The translations under genes were made by a program, and so were the position numbers. From Linnemannia elongata (taxonomy: Eukaryota; Mortierellomycota; Mortierellomycetes; Mortierellales; Mortierellaceae), in NCBI GenBank assembly GCA_036320915.1, contig JAXBDG010000011.1, positions 2,186,213 through 2,250,212 of the forward strand: a DNA stretch of 64,000 nt, read 5' to 3'. Of the stretch, positions 46,504 to 57,428 are shown in pieces (position 1 is the stretch's first letter; each line of letters starts with the position of its first letter). The notes under the pieces are model-generated. The model searched no databases and was not told the origin of the DNA. It was given only the letters and a program-made list of their open reading frames with translations.

Positions 46504-48751
46504 CACTCTTTTTTGCGAAATAGTCCACTTTTCATAGTAAATGTGAACCATTTCGACTGAATTGAAAATATTACGGTGCTATTCATTCCCGTAACGCCTT
46601 ATTTCCCTGCAATATTGACGCTCATAACTACATCGGAAGCATGTCATCCTTACTTTTCACTCCTCTCTCGCTTCCAATATGGTAAAAAAACAGACCCCAC
46701 ACTCGTTTCCGAGGCCCCCCCTTCGTGGACATTACTTCTGTGGTAAACCAGCTCCAGAACGGAGCCTCAACACAAATAGAGGAAGCGGACGCGCTGCACT
46801 ACCAAGCACTGTCGTGTGCAGCACGGGCTCGCGACAACAAGATTGTCAAAAGCCGACCTCAACAGCCTCAGCGGCTTCAACAACCCCGACAACCCCGACA
46901 ACATCGACAACGTCGACAACCTGCCTATCCAAAAGCCCACAGGGGGGAAGGATTCCCTCTAAAGCGTCGAATGGAGTTGGTTGAGATCTTCAGTTATCTT
47001 AAGGAGAGCGCCGACACGAATGTTACGGCAAGCAATTTTCATCAGTTTGTGCGCTTCCCCGTCCCACGGCATTCAATCGTAAAATGGGACAAGGAGTTCG
47101 ACAAGATCCAATTCGATGTAGCACATGGCCGAGGCGATAAATGTACACTCTCCAGCAGTCCAGTCGACCTTATACGACACACCATGGACAAGACTGTCCT
47201 TGAGTGGCTACTGGAGGTTCGGAAGAGTAATGGAATTGTCAGTGGTCTTCGGTTCCAGGCCGCTGCCGAATCCGCTCTTCACATTCTAATGGACGACATT
47301 CTCGCCTTCGATGAAATCCCTTTTGGCCGTCCAATCTCTTTTACATCATCGTGGCGTTCAAGAATGACTCAGGAGTACAGTGTCGCCTACTGCGGCCTCA
47401 AAGGAGAAGCGGGATCTGTCGTCAAGGATTCTATCGCAGAAAGGATGAATGAGATTCGTAACATATGCTCCGACTATGAGCTTGACGACATTTACAACTG
47501 CGATGAGACTGGCATGTACCACAAGAAGCTCTCCACTCACTCGTACACTACGCAGGAGTTGATTAGTGGCGCCAAACCAGAGCGGGGGGAAGCTCGTGTT
47601 TCGATTCTTTTTTGTGTCAACGCCTTAGGATCTTCGCTTGCCCGAGCAAGAACGGTAGAGGCTTTTGAGGCTACAAGTCATTGGTAAGGATATAAAAACG
47701 TCTTGCTTTCGTATCAATATAAAGTAATGAGAAATGAATTTAATAATCATATCTGCTTGCTTAACACTCTAGCCAAGTACCTTGCTCGAGGTATCCATGC
47801 GTTACCTGAGGTTCCTATTACCTCCATGAGACACGGAAATGAATACATGACCCTGGGTCTTTTCAAGCAATGGCTTCATTTGCTCGACGACAGCCTCATC
47901 AACAGAAGCCTTCTGCTCATTGACTCGTGTGGAGCATACGGAAAGCCTAAAGGTAACATCCAGGACCCGCTTGCAGAAGAGACATGGAAACATCTTCGGA
48001 TTGAGTGCTTGCCACCCATTCAACAGCCGTTACCCAACCTTTGGACGCAGGAATAATTAGCTCATTCAAACGACACTATCTCGAGATGCTCAGCAACAAA
48101 TCAATTGCAAAGGAGTATGCCACTGGCGAGAAAACCACCAATGGTGAGGCATGGTCACTTATTCCGTACGCATGGTCGCATGTCACGGCCTTGACTGCGA
48201 GGCATTGTTTCCGCAAAGCGGGCGTTCTTTCACAGGCGCAAGTGGACTTGCTGGAGCCGGAACAATATATCTGGAAGAGCAACCACCACTGTATCCTCCC
48301 GTGACGGACGCGGATGCAAGTCAAGCCATGCGACGTTATGTACGATTGATTGCTTCGGTCATGGACGGAGACGAGATTCAGTTTTCCCTCGACAAGAACT
48401 AAAAGGACGCACAGGATATGGCAGAGGAGATCAGACAGAAGGTGCGTGACAAGATCGCCAAGAGGTACGGCTCGCGAGACAAAAGTTCTTCTGTTGAGGC
48501 TGAGGTTGTTAAATTGTTCCAGTCCACGTATGAAGGAGACAACCGGGCGACTAGGACGCTCCAGATGCTTAGGGACAAGAGTGCGGACTGCCGAAAAGCA
48601 GCACGCCTCTTGATACAAACGTTTAAGGATTAATAGAAGTATTGCCGAGTACGCGATCCTTTAAATCCTTGCAGAAATAAAATGAATAGCACCCTTAATA
48701 TTTTCAGTTCAGTCGAAATGGCTCACATTTACTATGAAGTGAAAAGGAGTG
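46504..48751 (+). mobile_element. Tigger/pogo-like DNA transposon, 2.25 kb, with TA duplication
   Basis: The ends CACTC...GAGTG are flanked by TA at 46502-46503 and 48752-48753. Subterminal inverted repeats include TCATAGTAAATGTGAACCAT on the left and its near-complement on the right (about 48719-48745). The interior is one transposase gene in several frames. Confidence 0.87.
46725..48633 (+). pseudogene. Broken Tigger/pogo (DDE_1) transposase
   Basis: The N-terminal part has HTH-like blocks (KRRMELVEIFSYLKESADTN; PRHSIVKWDKEF; Tc5-type region to about 47400). The first catalytic Asp is in IYNCDETGMYHKKL. RVSILFCVNALGSS follows, then a one-base frame change near 47650: the expected LVIGK-type block appears in another frame as LQVIGKDIKTSCF. 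The second Asp is in SLLLIDSCGAYG (about 47920). The third is in AVTQPLDAGIISSFKRHY (48028-48080), in yet another frame. More C-terminal sequence runs to a stop at 48633, also interrupted. Not functional as it stands. Confidence 0.85.
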
Positions 48752-49109
48752 TATGTTTTTACGCGTGTGAGAAACCAGGCATTTGTGCTGGATTGCGGAA
48801 ATTAGTTCCGCGATGACGCCAATTGTTCTGCAGCCGCGTGATTTTTGTCCTCTCCCCATCCTTTCACTCTTCACTGCCCTTCTCTTTTGATCCTCTTCTC
48901 TTCTCTTCATCACTGCACTTCATCATTCCCTGCTCTTTCTCTTTGCTACGATCTTTTGCTGCTCCTCTCATTTCGCTTTTTCTTCATCCTCCTTTCTTTC
49001 AATTCACACACACACGCACACAGAATGGTAATGTATTGTTGGATTTGGGAATCCCATTTTTGCTTTGCATCGGGCAGGAAGACTTCAATTACATACACCC
49101 TAGCCATAG
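48752..49109. other. Spacer right of the Tigger element, no gene seen
   Basis: CT-rich on the + strand from 48840 to 49000, similar in style to fungal promoters, but no gene starts directly after it. Confidence 0.35.
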
Positions 49110-49290
49110 TAGGCTGGTACTTTCTTAGCTTAGCTTCTGCTTAGCTCTGCGGCGGGAGGGCGGAATGTGGAGTTTTGGCTTGGGTGGATAATTGGTGTTA
49201 GAATGTTAAAACATACACTTCTGGTTCTTTCTTAGCTTAGCTCCTGCTTAGCTCTGCAGCAGGAGGGCGGAAAGTGGAGTATGGTTTGTT
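49110..49290. repeat. Imperfect tandem repeat, ~110-bp period
   Basis: TTTCTTAGCTTAGCTTCTGCTTAGCTCTGC... GGAGGGCGGAATGTGGAGT at 49117 recurs at 49227 with a few changes, each time containing two AGCTTAGCT-type words. Confidence 0.8.
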
Positions 49291-49378
49291 AAATCGGTGT
49301 CAGTATCAATTGTCTCATTTTTCATGGCTTGGAAGTAACTTTGTTATTACTCTTTTGTCAGCGTCATTAGGACATCAT

Positions 49379-51469
49379 GGATTCCAGGAAACATAGCAAT
49401 AACATCAGTGATAACGACGCTATTACTGTTTCCCAGCCAGTCGCTGCCTTGGCATGGTTTCAAAGGAGGCTAGCCTCAGGAGAGAGAATTAGCATGGTTG
49501 ATTCTCTAATGAATTCGAGTACATAGACGAGCAGGATGCACACGCAGCTTTTATGTACCCACTTTCTTCGAGCGAAATGCCGCGGTCAGCCAGGACAAAG
49601 TTTGCTGGAGAATATGAGAAGTGGCGTCGTAATGAAGGAGCGGAATACTGGGCCTCACGTATGACAAATTACAAAATAGAAGTGTCAACAAGCAAGACGG
49701 CAGGGAACCTTGTGGACAGGAGTGAGCTTTTGAGCGAGAGATTACTTCGGAAGCCTCTTCAAGATGTATCACATTGTAAGATTTGCTCTTTTTCAGTATT
49801 CATTTATCATGGTTGATAAGTCCTCCACTTAATTAATTACTGTTTGCCTGACTACCTGTAGCTTCCTCGCCAACCAAATCAAGCATGCCATCTGGGTCTA
49901 CAGAAGAGCGTCAAGGTATGTATATCCTAATGACATTTTGGAAGGACCTATTGACTATCGCGGATAGTTACTCTATCTTGCTTTGATTCATGGAGACATT
50001 TCCGTTTCATGACAAAAGTGTCCTGGTATATGATGGCATTATATTGTCGTGTTTTGTCGATTAGACATGGCAGCGACGACGATGACGACGGCTGCTACAA
50101 TGATTAAGGTAATTGTTCAACGATTACATGTATAGCGTATCTTTTACTGACAAACTAACTATTGTGCCTTTCAACCAAAATGATAGAAAAAATTAACCAC
50201 TAATCCAGCTGTGAGCGGGGTTTGCATGGGTGGGAACAAAAATGTTGTCCTGAATAGCTGGCTAATCGGGGTTTAGTGGCCAAAGCAAAATATTTTATGT
50301 GAAATGCCCAATACATGTCAGCAATTATATAGGATGCTAAAAAGCGACCGGAGGAGGAGACGGAAGCAGGACGAAGCAAGCGGCGCAGGGTGAGCTTCGG
50401 TTCACAGTCTCGACCACGACCACGACCACGACCTCAACCTCCGGCTCACTCTACTCGTATCATGGATCGGTGACATCCTTAGAGTCGGATATGTACGTCT
50501 ACAACTTTCTGGCAGGGGGCGGCCGAGAGGACTCAGGACTCGAAACACCATGGACGCACAATGGCGTCGACATCAGCAAGGACCTGATGACATTTCGAGA
50601 TCGCATAGTTCAAGAGAAGTACGGGGTCTCGCAGCCCCACGAGATGCTGTACGTTTTTTGTTTACTCCATTCTTTGTCTCCCGCCCTTCCATTCTTCCCT
50701 ACCTCGTACTCACTACTCCTGTTCGCATTGTCCAATAGTGTTGTCAACTTCATCTTCCTTCTGGAGTCGGAGAACCAGACTTGGGGCGTGCAGGGAGAGG
50801 TTCACACCCACGTTTGGGAGTCCATGTGGGACTGTGTGGGCAAGATCAAGATCAATAACTTCGAGTCTACTACAATCGTCGAGTGCCACAAGTGGGCAGG
50901 ACTGGCAGCAAGTAAGAGCTTTGACGAGTAATCAAAGCTTCTGAGAGACGAACCTCCCTCGTATCCTCTCCTCCACCAGGTCCTGCTGCAGCTGACCTCG
51001 TCTCAACAGTTGTGGACTTTTTCCAGCCTCGAGAATGAGGCAACTTTTATCCGATATCTCATCAACCCCTGCTTGAATGCGACATTCGGATCGATCAAGC
51101 ACACAAGCAGCAAGTGGTATGTAATGCTCTGCCCTTGTGTTGTGTATATCTTTTAGTTCGTGAAGTCCTTAATGCACTCTTCCATCTTATATGTTTAAAA
51201 GGACGACCGTGCTGGATGAAACAAGAGGACAAGACTCACGCCTCCTATTCCCAGACTTTTCCCTTGTGACCCAGCTCCGCGATCGTTCTTGTTCCTTGCT
51301 CCACATGGAGGGCAAGGCCGCCGCTAACAAAGGCTTGTCACAGATCTGTCTTCATAAGGACGATGCAAAAATATCGCGTCCGAAAAACCTTGGTGAAACC
51401 AAGGAAGAAGCCCTTGATAACACCTCCCTTGGAGACTATCAACGAAGACCCTCCCTTGGTCAGACGTAA
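49379..51469 (+). pseudogene. Uncharacterised multi-exon gene with PD-(D/E)XK-like motif, probably broken
   Basis: Several small exons with good GT-AG borders are visible: 49553-49776 (SEMPRSARTKFAGEYEKWRR ... LLRKPLQDVSH), about 49862-49915, 50066-50109, about 50333-50410 with basic KRPEEETEAGRSKRRRVSF, and 50470-50934 (MYVYNFLAGGG, KDLMTFRDRIVQEKYGV, LLESENQTWG, ESTTIVECHKWAG). The last part reads SLENEATFIRYLINPCLNAT, then from 51204 VLDETRGQDSRLLFPDFSLV and SLLHMEGKAAANKGLSQI. The pair PDF...EGK fits a PD-(D/E)XK nuclease core. An in-frame TAA at 50930 breaks the chain unless spliced out. Similar large families occur in Mortierella/Rhizophagus; function unknown. Confidence 0.5.
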
Positions 51470-51989
51470 TGTAACATTGGAGGCTGACGATGAGCCGTAA
51501 AAACTATTTAAAACCTTTACTAGGCGACCATTCAAGCGTAAGATATACAGCATAGACTTTAAAAAACAAGGAATATACCTCGCGCATTAGCCTCCAGTTG
51601 TATTTATCACCTGGTTCTAATCTCCAAGTACAAGCTACACGCAGAGCACCTGTACCAAACTTTTATACTCTAGCCTGTCGATGATATTATTTTGGGAATA
51701 ACCTGCTCATGTTTCGTTGCTTCACGTCTTGAATGCCAGCAATTAGAAATAAATGTTGATTTATACTCTTGAAGGCTACTTAAAAGATGTAGACCACCCG
51801 TGATCTTTCCCCCCGCAGTCCACGATGCCCTCCACTGTGATAACATGGAGAACGAACAGAGATTTCGTGTGGACATCATCTAGTCTCAGCAGGGATTGCT
51901 ATAGTATACCTGCTTACCATTACTTGCTTTCTACGATGAATCCTGCTTGTTGATGACCTTGATGTTTTTAAAAATATACAAGATATGCA
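51470..51989. other. Spacer before the F2 array, no gene seen
   Basis: Unique sequence without motifs recognised. The F2 array begins near 51990-52020. Confidence 0.35.
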
Positions 51990-52015
51990 AAAGTATAAGA
52001 TAGCCTAAAATATTC

Positions 52016-52904
52016 CCCTCATAGCTGTAGTCATAGACAGGACAAGTGCTCAGCAGGACCCTTGCATGATCCAAGTGGGCCAGGTACTCGTCCAAAGATA
52101 ACAAGGTACTACCATAGAATGTCAGCTCCAGGCGGGACATCCCATGGTCTTTGTGGCGAAGCAGCCTTGCCTTGAATCTTTCGTCATCATCAGCTACAAG
52201 ACCCTCCATCCTTGACCCAAGACTCTTACGAACCTCAGCGCTCTCCAAGATCTGCACAAACTTGTCGTAGACCTTGTAGCGGATGTTCTTGGTGTCATCT
52301 GAACTGCCCATCCAGGAGGTACAATGGTCACCCACACAACAATGGTCCTTGATGACTGTGGTGATACCATTCCGCAGCAGATGTTGCTCAACAAGACGAC
52401 GTTCTGTGACATATCGGCAGCCGCGGGTCATGTCTATGTCATGAAGTACCATGTGCTTGCATCTGAGGGTCTCCAGCATAGGTGACAATGCCAACACAGC
52501 CCTCTTTGCTGGGCACTGTTTCAGGGATATCTTAATGGCAATGTACCCCATGTGGAGGGATTGTCCAGAAAACTCTTCTGCAAACGCTTGTGTCATGTCC
52601 TCTGAGAAATAGCCCTCGCCGATATTTGTACCTGAGGTAACCATCTTAATAGAGTCACAGGGCAGGGAGTGCCTACTACAGGCTCACGCAACTCTGCCAT
52701 ATACTTCCCGATGGCTCTCCCCTTGGTGTCCTCAGACAAGGTATTGTAGAGTCCCCACATAACCAAGCTGTCGCAAAACATCTTGGAGAACTTTGCAAAG
52801 CCCTGTCTACTCTCTCTACGGCAGCAGGAGAGCCTACCAAAGTCAGCCAAATTACCGCTGTACTTCTTGAGAACCTCGTTGATAATGGCCATTGATCTTG
52901 TCAT
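52016..52904 (-). pseudogene. F2 protein B, truncated and frameshifted
   Basis: It starts MTRSMAIINEVLKKYSGNLA. A frame change follows after YMAELRE near 52676, and it then continues KMVTSGTNIGE-like into LVLHDIDMTRGCRYV-type sequence (KHMVLHDIDMTRGC), RYKVYDKFVQILESAEV and SRLELTFYGSTL. It is cut after YDYSYEG at about 52016, losing ~45% of the protein. Confidence 0.85.
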
Positions 52905-52927
52905 GTTGGCTTGTGTGTTTGGGCAAA

Positions 52928-52937
52928 TTTTTAAAAA
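52928..52937. promoter_or_regulatory. TTTTTAAAAA palindrome between A2 and B2
   Basis: It occupies the short A-B gap (52905-52957) of the first F2 unit. Confidence 0.6.
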
Positions 52938-52957
52938 CCACTCAAGCCAACCATGGC

Positions 52958-53263
52958 TCACTGAAATCGTTTCATCACATACTCACCAGCAGCCTTACCT
53001 GTAAGAAGTCCGTGACTTAAGAGCTCTAGGCGGATATCCTTGTAAACCTGTCCTAACATCTCATACATAGCATAGGGATCCCATCTGTCGACAAGGTCAG
53101 GATAGTTAGCGCGATGGGTATCGAGGAATGCATCGAGGTAAACAAACATACAGTTCTCGAGACGATGATCATGAACAAACTCGGCGACATCACCCTGCTG
53201 GAGAGACTTTTCGTGGGAAACAGGGGCAATCATCCACATCACTAATACATGAGGAAGCACCAT
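52958..53263 (-). CDS. F2 cassette protein A (101 aa)
   Basis: Unknown function, homologous to A1 and A3. It contains SLQQGDVAEFVHDHRLENCM, FVYLDAFLDTHRANYPDLVD, YEMLGQVYKDIRLELLSHGL and GKAAGEYVMKRFQ. Residues shared across all three families are Asp-Val in the first helix, CMxVYLDxFxD in the middle, and LLTxKAAGEYxxR at the end. It is mostly predicted helical with no membrane segment, so it could be a DNA-binding or adaptor subunit; that is inference. The frame is open, and the divergent C2 shares its upstream region. Confidence 0.65.
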   Translation of the reverse strand: MVLPHVLVMWMIAPVSHEKSLQQGDVAEFVHDHRLENCMFVYLDAFLDTHRANYPDLVDRWDPYAMYEMLGQVYKDIRLELLSHGLLTGKAAGEYVMKRFQ

Positions 53264-53296
53264 AGGAGTGGGCGATCGTGTATAATATCAGGCAAC

Positions 53297-53305
53297 TTTT
53301 AAAAA
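53297..53305. promoter_or_regulatory. TTTTAAAAA motif upstream of A2
   Basis: 34 bp upstream of the A2 start codon (minus strand), in the A2/C2 divergent region. Confidence 0.45.
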
Positions 53306-53406
53306 GCATGGATACAGGAGGCATAGGATTTGTATAGATGGTAGAGGTGGGTAAGAGGAAGTGGATAATATGGGTGATGGTGCAAAGGAGAGGCAAGTGG
53401 TGGTTA

Positions 53407-53447
53407 GGGGGGGGGGTTTTCCACTGGCCGATTGCTACGACCCCCCC
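53407..53447. promoter_or_regulatory. F2 core: G-run / TGGCCGAT / C-run
   Basis: Ten G (53407-53416), TGGCCGAT (53425-53432) and seven C (53441-53447). G and C runs face each other as an inverted repeat. The same layout occurs in the F1 TIR (59186-59228) and F3 (56971-57011) although surrounding sequence differs. It lies between divergent A2 and C2. Confidence 0.6.
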
Positions 53448-53607
53448 TTGGTCCATTCGAAGTGCATTTGGAGATGTCTCTTGGCTCTGCAGTGCTGTCT
53501 CTGAGCACCTCCCCGACATGTATTGGAACCCGCTTTGCTGGTATCATAGGCCCATCTTGAATGGTCTGCATATGGCGGGTTGTGGAAGCCTTTCTTCAAC
53601 ATACCCA

Positions 53608-54813
53608 ATGTCCGAGCCCAAGTTCCCAAAAAAGCTCAACGCCTGCTTGAATGCAATACTCGCGGAGGAGTGGGGTTTTCTTGAGAATCCATGGCCATTG
53701 TACCCTACCACCAGAAAGTTCCACCGATCCGAGCTCAAGCCAATTAACAACATGCACCACATGAAGAAGGAGGTCATAGGCAAGATAGGAGCCATTGGTG
53801 TGTTCTTCTTCCTCACAACTCTTTGGAACAAGGTGTATTTCCCAGGTCCATACAAAGCAGTGGAGAAAGGTATTGCCCTCTTGTACTATCTTGTTTCAGG
53901 CGATTCTATGGAGGCCATGTCCGTGTTTTTACCCAGGTCTAGCTTCTATGAGATCTACAGAACTCTCTTCAAGACCGAGAAGAGGCTGTTTGAGAAGGAG
54001 ATGACGAGATGTTTTGCCAACATGTTTTCCACCCCTGAAATCCGCATGAGGTCTGCCGTATGGACTAACCCACGGATGTTCAGGCATATTACCCTGCTGC
54101 TGGATGGTCATGATACCCGGGCAACATATCGCGAAACCAAGGCCAAGATGTACTCATACAAGCTTAAGAAGTCTGGCCTTAGAACCCAGGTGTGCATAGA
54201 CATCAACCACATGGTGCTCTTTGTATCCAAGTCCGCTCCATGTAAAGACAACAACGACAGCAGCATGATGGTAGAAATGGGCCTTGCAAACAAGATCCAT
54301 GAGATGGACTGTGTAGGTGTTGATGGCGGATATACACAGCATATCCCTACCCTGCTTGAACGTGAGGACTCTCTGGATGTAAGGAACTTTTGCTTCCCTA
54401 TCCGCAAGAAACCGGGACAGGACTTGGATGAGCATGAGGCCTTATTTAACTCCGAGTTCGCTGGCTTCAGGTCCATGATCGAGGCCACATTTGGGGATCT
54501 TGGGCGTACGTTTAGAAAATTCAACAACAAGGAGTCCATACGTACTACAGACAAGAAGGAGGTTAACATGATGATGCGGCTATGTTTCTTGCTGATGAAT
54601 GTCCGTAACATGTCCAATGCTCTTAACCTTGAGGTACAACCCCACCATATGGCATGGGCAGAGGATGGGTTTGACTATCCACGTAAGCAGTCTGTCTTGG
54701 TGCAGTCCCAGGTAGCCACGGTGCAAAACAGGCTGGAGAGCGGTGCAGAGCTGTTGCGACTACAGGAAGAATTCCTTGGGATGGATCTGTCAGATGAGGA
54801 TGAGATGATCTGA
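53608..54813 (+). CDS. F2 DDE transposase C (401 aa, DDE_Tnp_4/Harbinger-like)
   Basis: Starts MSEPKFPKKLNACLNAILAE, aligning with the C1 start; the frame is open ~90 codons further up but that part is not shared. The N-terminal helical part contains EEWGFLENPWPLYP and NKVYFPGPYKAVEKGI. Candidate catalytic residues are Asp in HITLLLDGHDTRATY, Asp in CVGVDGGYTQHIP, and Glu in FRSMIEATFGDLGR, an arrangement like DDE_Tnp_4. YSYKLKKSGLRTQVCIDINH lies between the first two, where that family has its conserved YSxKxKxx(G)LKxQV block. The C-terminus is acidic (GMDLSDEDEMI). No frameshift or stop is seen, so the protein may be active. The 3' end faces the second B2. Confidence 0.82.
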   Translation: MSEPKFPKKLNACLNAILAEEWGFLENPWPLYPTTRKFHRSELKPINNMHHMKKEVIGKIGAIGVFFFLTTLWNKVYFPGPYKAVEKGIALLYYLVSGDSMEAMSVFLPRSSFYEIYRTLFKTEKRLFEKEMTRCFANMFSTPEIRMRSAVWTNPRMFRHITLLLDGHDTRATYRETKAKMYSYKLKKSGLRTQVCIDINHMVLFVSKSAPCKDNNDSSMMVEMGLANKIHEMDCVGVDGGYTQHIPTLLEREDSLDVRNFCFPIRKKPGQDLDEHEALFNSEFAGFRSMIEATFGDLGRTFRKFNNKESIRTTDKKEVNMMMRLCFLLMNVRNMSNALNLEVQPHHMAWAEDGFDYPRKQSVLVQSQVATVQNRLESGAELLRLQEEFLGMDLSDEDEMI

Positions 54814-54818
54814 GCCAA

Positions 54819-54869
54819 GTTTTTAAAAACCTGTGCCATGCTACCACCTACGTCCAAGTTTTTAAAAAC
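54819..54869. promoter_or_regulatory. Two GTTTTTAAAAAC palindromes between convergent C2 and B2
   Basis: Perfect 12-bp palindromes at 54819-54830 and 54858-54869, inside a local ~38-bp direct duplication (CCAAGTTTTTAAAAACC, then TGCCA and CTACCACCTA). They fill the 76-bp gap between the two stop codons. Confidence 0.65.
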
Positions 54870-54889
54870 CTATGCCACGCTACCACCAC

Positions 54890-56582
54890 CTATGTCCTCA
54901 CCAAGACGCACTTCACGACAGACATACCTCTGATTTTAACCTTTCTCTCTGCCAAAAACCTCATCTTGGGGATTTTGTGTATGAGAACCCCGCCATGGTT
55001 TCCTCTGTATTGGCCTCTCCATCGTTCCCAGATGCCTTCAAGGGACTTTCCAGCCTTGACCTTGAGGCCACATTCGGTGACCAAATGCCAGTAGCTGTTT
55101 CCCCGGAAATCTGCCAACCCTGCGGCAACAACGGTATATTCTGTGCCTGGGACAAGGATGTTGTAATCGGCGGTAAACAAGGTGGAGTGTGGCTTCTTCA
55201 TCCACCGGACAATATCCCTCATGGCTATCGGATGTAGGCTTCTCAACAAGGACTGCTAATGGCCTGCTCTTCTTGCTATGCTTCTTCTCGGGCCATCCAA
55301 TGGAGATGTTCTTATGCTCCACAATGCCAACCTCCGAGAACTCGTAGACAAGTCCCTCACAGGTGTCTCGAGAGGGAAACATGCCTTTGGTCTTGCCAGC
55401 CACCAATGTCATGGCTGTGCATCCAGATTCCCTCTCGTAGACCTTCTCGCTGATAATCTCCACCACTCCAGCGTCATCCACCTTGACCTTGATGTAATGG
55501 ATAGGCCTGTCGTTGAAAGAGTAGTTGGCCAGCAGCAGGGGAACAAGTTTGGATCCAACGTTCTTCCACATGTATCCATACTTTTTGGAGGTCACCGAGT
55601 TCCACCAATGGCAGTAGGCAAAAACCTTCTTTGCAGGTATATGCACTGCGACCATGGACTCTATGTAGTTGGCCCTTTCTTTCCACATCTCCTCATAGCT
55701 GTAGTCATAGACACGACAAGTGCTCAGCAGGGCCCTTGCATGATCCAAGTGGGCCAGGTACTCGTCCAAAGACAACAAGGTACTACCATAGAATATCAGC
55801 TCCAGACGGGACATCCCATGGTCCTTGTGGCGAAGCAGCCTTGCCATGAATCTTTCGTCATCATCAGCTACAAGACCCTCCATCCTTGACCCAAGACTCT
55901 TACGGACCTCAGCGCTCTCTAGGATCTGTACAAACTTGTTGTAGACCTTGTAGCGGATGTTCTTGGTGTCATCTGAACTGCCCATCCAGGAGATACAATG
56001 GTCACCCACACGACTACGGTCCTTGATGACCTTGGTGATACCATTCCGCAACAGATGTTGCTCAACAAGACGACGTTCTGTGACATATCGGCAGTCACGG
56101 GTCATGTCTATGTCATGAAGTACCATATGCTTGCTTCTGAGGGTCTCCAGCATGGGTGACAGTGCCAACACAGCCCTCTTTGCTCGGCACTGTTTCAGGG
56201 ACATCTTAATGGCAATGTACCCCATGTGGAGGGACTGTCCAGCAAACTCTGCGGCGTACGCTTCCTTCATGTCCTCTGAGAAATACTCCTCGCCGATATT
56301 TGTACCCGTAGTAACCATCTTAATAGAGTCACAGGGCAAGGAGTGCCTACTACAAAGCTCACGCAACTCTGCCATGTACTTCCCAATGGTTACTCCCTTG
56401 GTGTCCTCAGACAAGGTATTGTAGAGTCCCCACATAACCAAGCTGTCGCAAAACATCTTGGAAAACTTTGCAAAGCCCTGTCTACTCTCTCTGCGGGTAC
56501 AGGACTGCCTACCAAAGTCAGCCAAATTACCGCTGTACTTCTTAAAAACCTCGTTGATAATGGACTCGTTTGATCTTGTCAT
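54890..56582 (-). pseudogene. F2 protein B, one frameshift
   Basis: From MTRSNESIINEVFKKYSGNL the frame is open for ~450 codons, including KHMVLHDIDMTRDCRYVTER, NIRYKVYNKFVQILESAEV, SLGSRMEGLVADDDE, SRLELIFYGST and FAYCHWWNSVTSKKYGYMW. Near 55200-55230 the frame changes. The family C-terminus (TEYTVVAAGLADFRGNSYWH, KMRFLAERKVKIRG, ending CVLVRT) continues in another frame to 54890. A single indel explains it, so the copy decayed recently. Confidence 0.85.
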
Positions 56583-56604
56583 GGTTGAAGTGTGTTTGGG
56601 CAAA

Positions 56605-56614
56605 TTTTTAAAAA
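56605..56614. promoter_or_regulatory. TTTTTAAAAA palindrome between second A2 and B2
   Basis: In the 52-bp A-B gap, as in every other cassette. Confidence 0.55.
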
Positions 56615-56634
56615 CAACTCAAGCCAACAATGGC

Positions 56635-56757
56635 TCACTGGGATCGATTCATCACATACTCACCAGCTGCCTTATTTGTAAGAAGTCCGCGTTTTAGGAG
56701 CTCTAGGCGGATACCTTTGTAAACCTGCTCTAACATCTCATACATAGGGAATCGTCC
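56635..56757 (-). pseudogene. 3' fragment of F2 protein A
   Basis: It keeps only MYEMLEQVYKGIRLELLKRG and LLTNKAAGEYVMNRSQ, the C-terminal ~40 residues. Upstream of the Met at ~56749 the sequence is unrelated. Confidence 0.8.
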
Positions 56758-56970
56758 AGGGTCCAAATGGTTATATAACCCATTAATTATCCACAGATGT
56801 TGTATGAACTGGTGGGGATACAAAGGGTTGTAGATTTTAAAAAGACTGCAGGAATAAAAGGTAGACATCCATAATAGACCATAATGTCCAGTTGTAATGG
56901 AAAAAGAAATGGTAACGAAACAGTCCTAACGTATTTCCATTTGTTCACACTAGCTAAATCAAGGCGTAAA

Positions 56971-57011
56971 GGGGGGGTGTAGTTTTAGGATGGCCGATGG
57001 TCTGACCCCCC
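56971..57011. promoter_or_regulatory. F3 core: G-run / TGGCCGAT / C-run
   Basis: Seven G (56971-56977), TGGCCGAT (56991-56998) and six C (57006-57011). 134 bp separate it from the A3 start codon. Confidence 0.6.
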
Positions 57012-57144
57012 ACCTACAGCCTTTTCCATTACACATACGCACTCTTGTAAAAACGTTCCACACCAGGCATTATCAAGGGTGCAATTGACGTTATTATATA
57101 TAGTTAAACTGCTGTCCTGCATAAATCATCACTCACCCATCATC

Positions 57145-57411
57145 ATGTCAACACGTTTAACTAAATCACGCCAGCAAGATGTTGTTGCCGATTTTATCTA
57201 TGACAAGAAACTGGAGATGTGCATGTTTGTCTACTTGGATGAATTCCTGGATTACCATCGCAAACTCTTTCCACAAGATGCCACAACATTCGGCACTGAC
57301 GGTATAAAGAAATTACTTGAAGCATCGTATCAGGCCATCCGTGAGAAAATACGCGAAGATGGATTGCTCACTGAGAAGGCAGCTGGTGAATACATGCGTA
57401 GAAAGAAGTGA
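57145..57411 (+). CDS. F3 cassette protein A (88 aa)
   Basis: Begins MSTRLTKSRQQDVVADFIYD, then KKLEMCMFVYLDEFLDYHRK, a helical LLEASYQAIREKIREDGLLT, and EKAAGEYMRRKK. It has the same layout as A1 and A2 but is the most diverged and more basic at the end. The open frame extends 22 codons upstream, but the Met used aligns with the other families and follows CATCATC. TTTTTAAAA lies 18 bp after the stop. Confidence 0.65.
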   Translation: MSTRLTKSRQQDVVADFIYDKKLEMCMFVYLDEFLDYHRKLFPQDATTFGTDGIKKLLEASYQAIREKIREDGLLTEKAAGEYMRRKK

Positions 57412-57428
57412 GAGGCCACATGGCGGCG

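Larger units (their letters stand above)
52016..56757. mobile_element. F2 cassette tandem array (B, A, C, B, A fragment)
   Basis: The order is B2(-) A2(-) [core] C2(+) B2(-) A2 fragment(-). Both B genes are damaged, while C2 and the first A2 are open. Adjacent units share one core between A and C. No long TIRs like those of F1 are seen. The left end is cut within B at about 52016 and the right end within A at about 56757. Confidence 0.82.

Noticed and set aside
53338..53607. N-terminal extension of the F2 transposase frame
   Set aside because: It translates the G-run/C-run core, is not shared by F1 C, and the Met at 53608 aligns with the F1 start.
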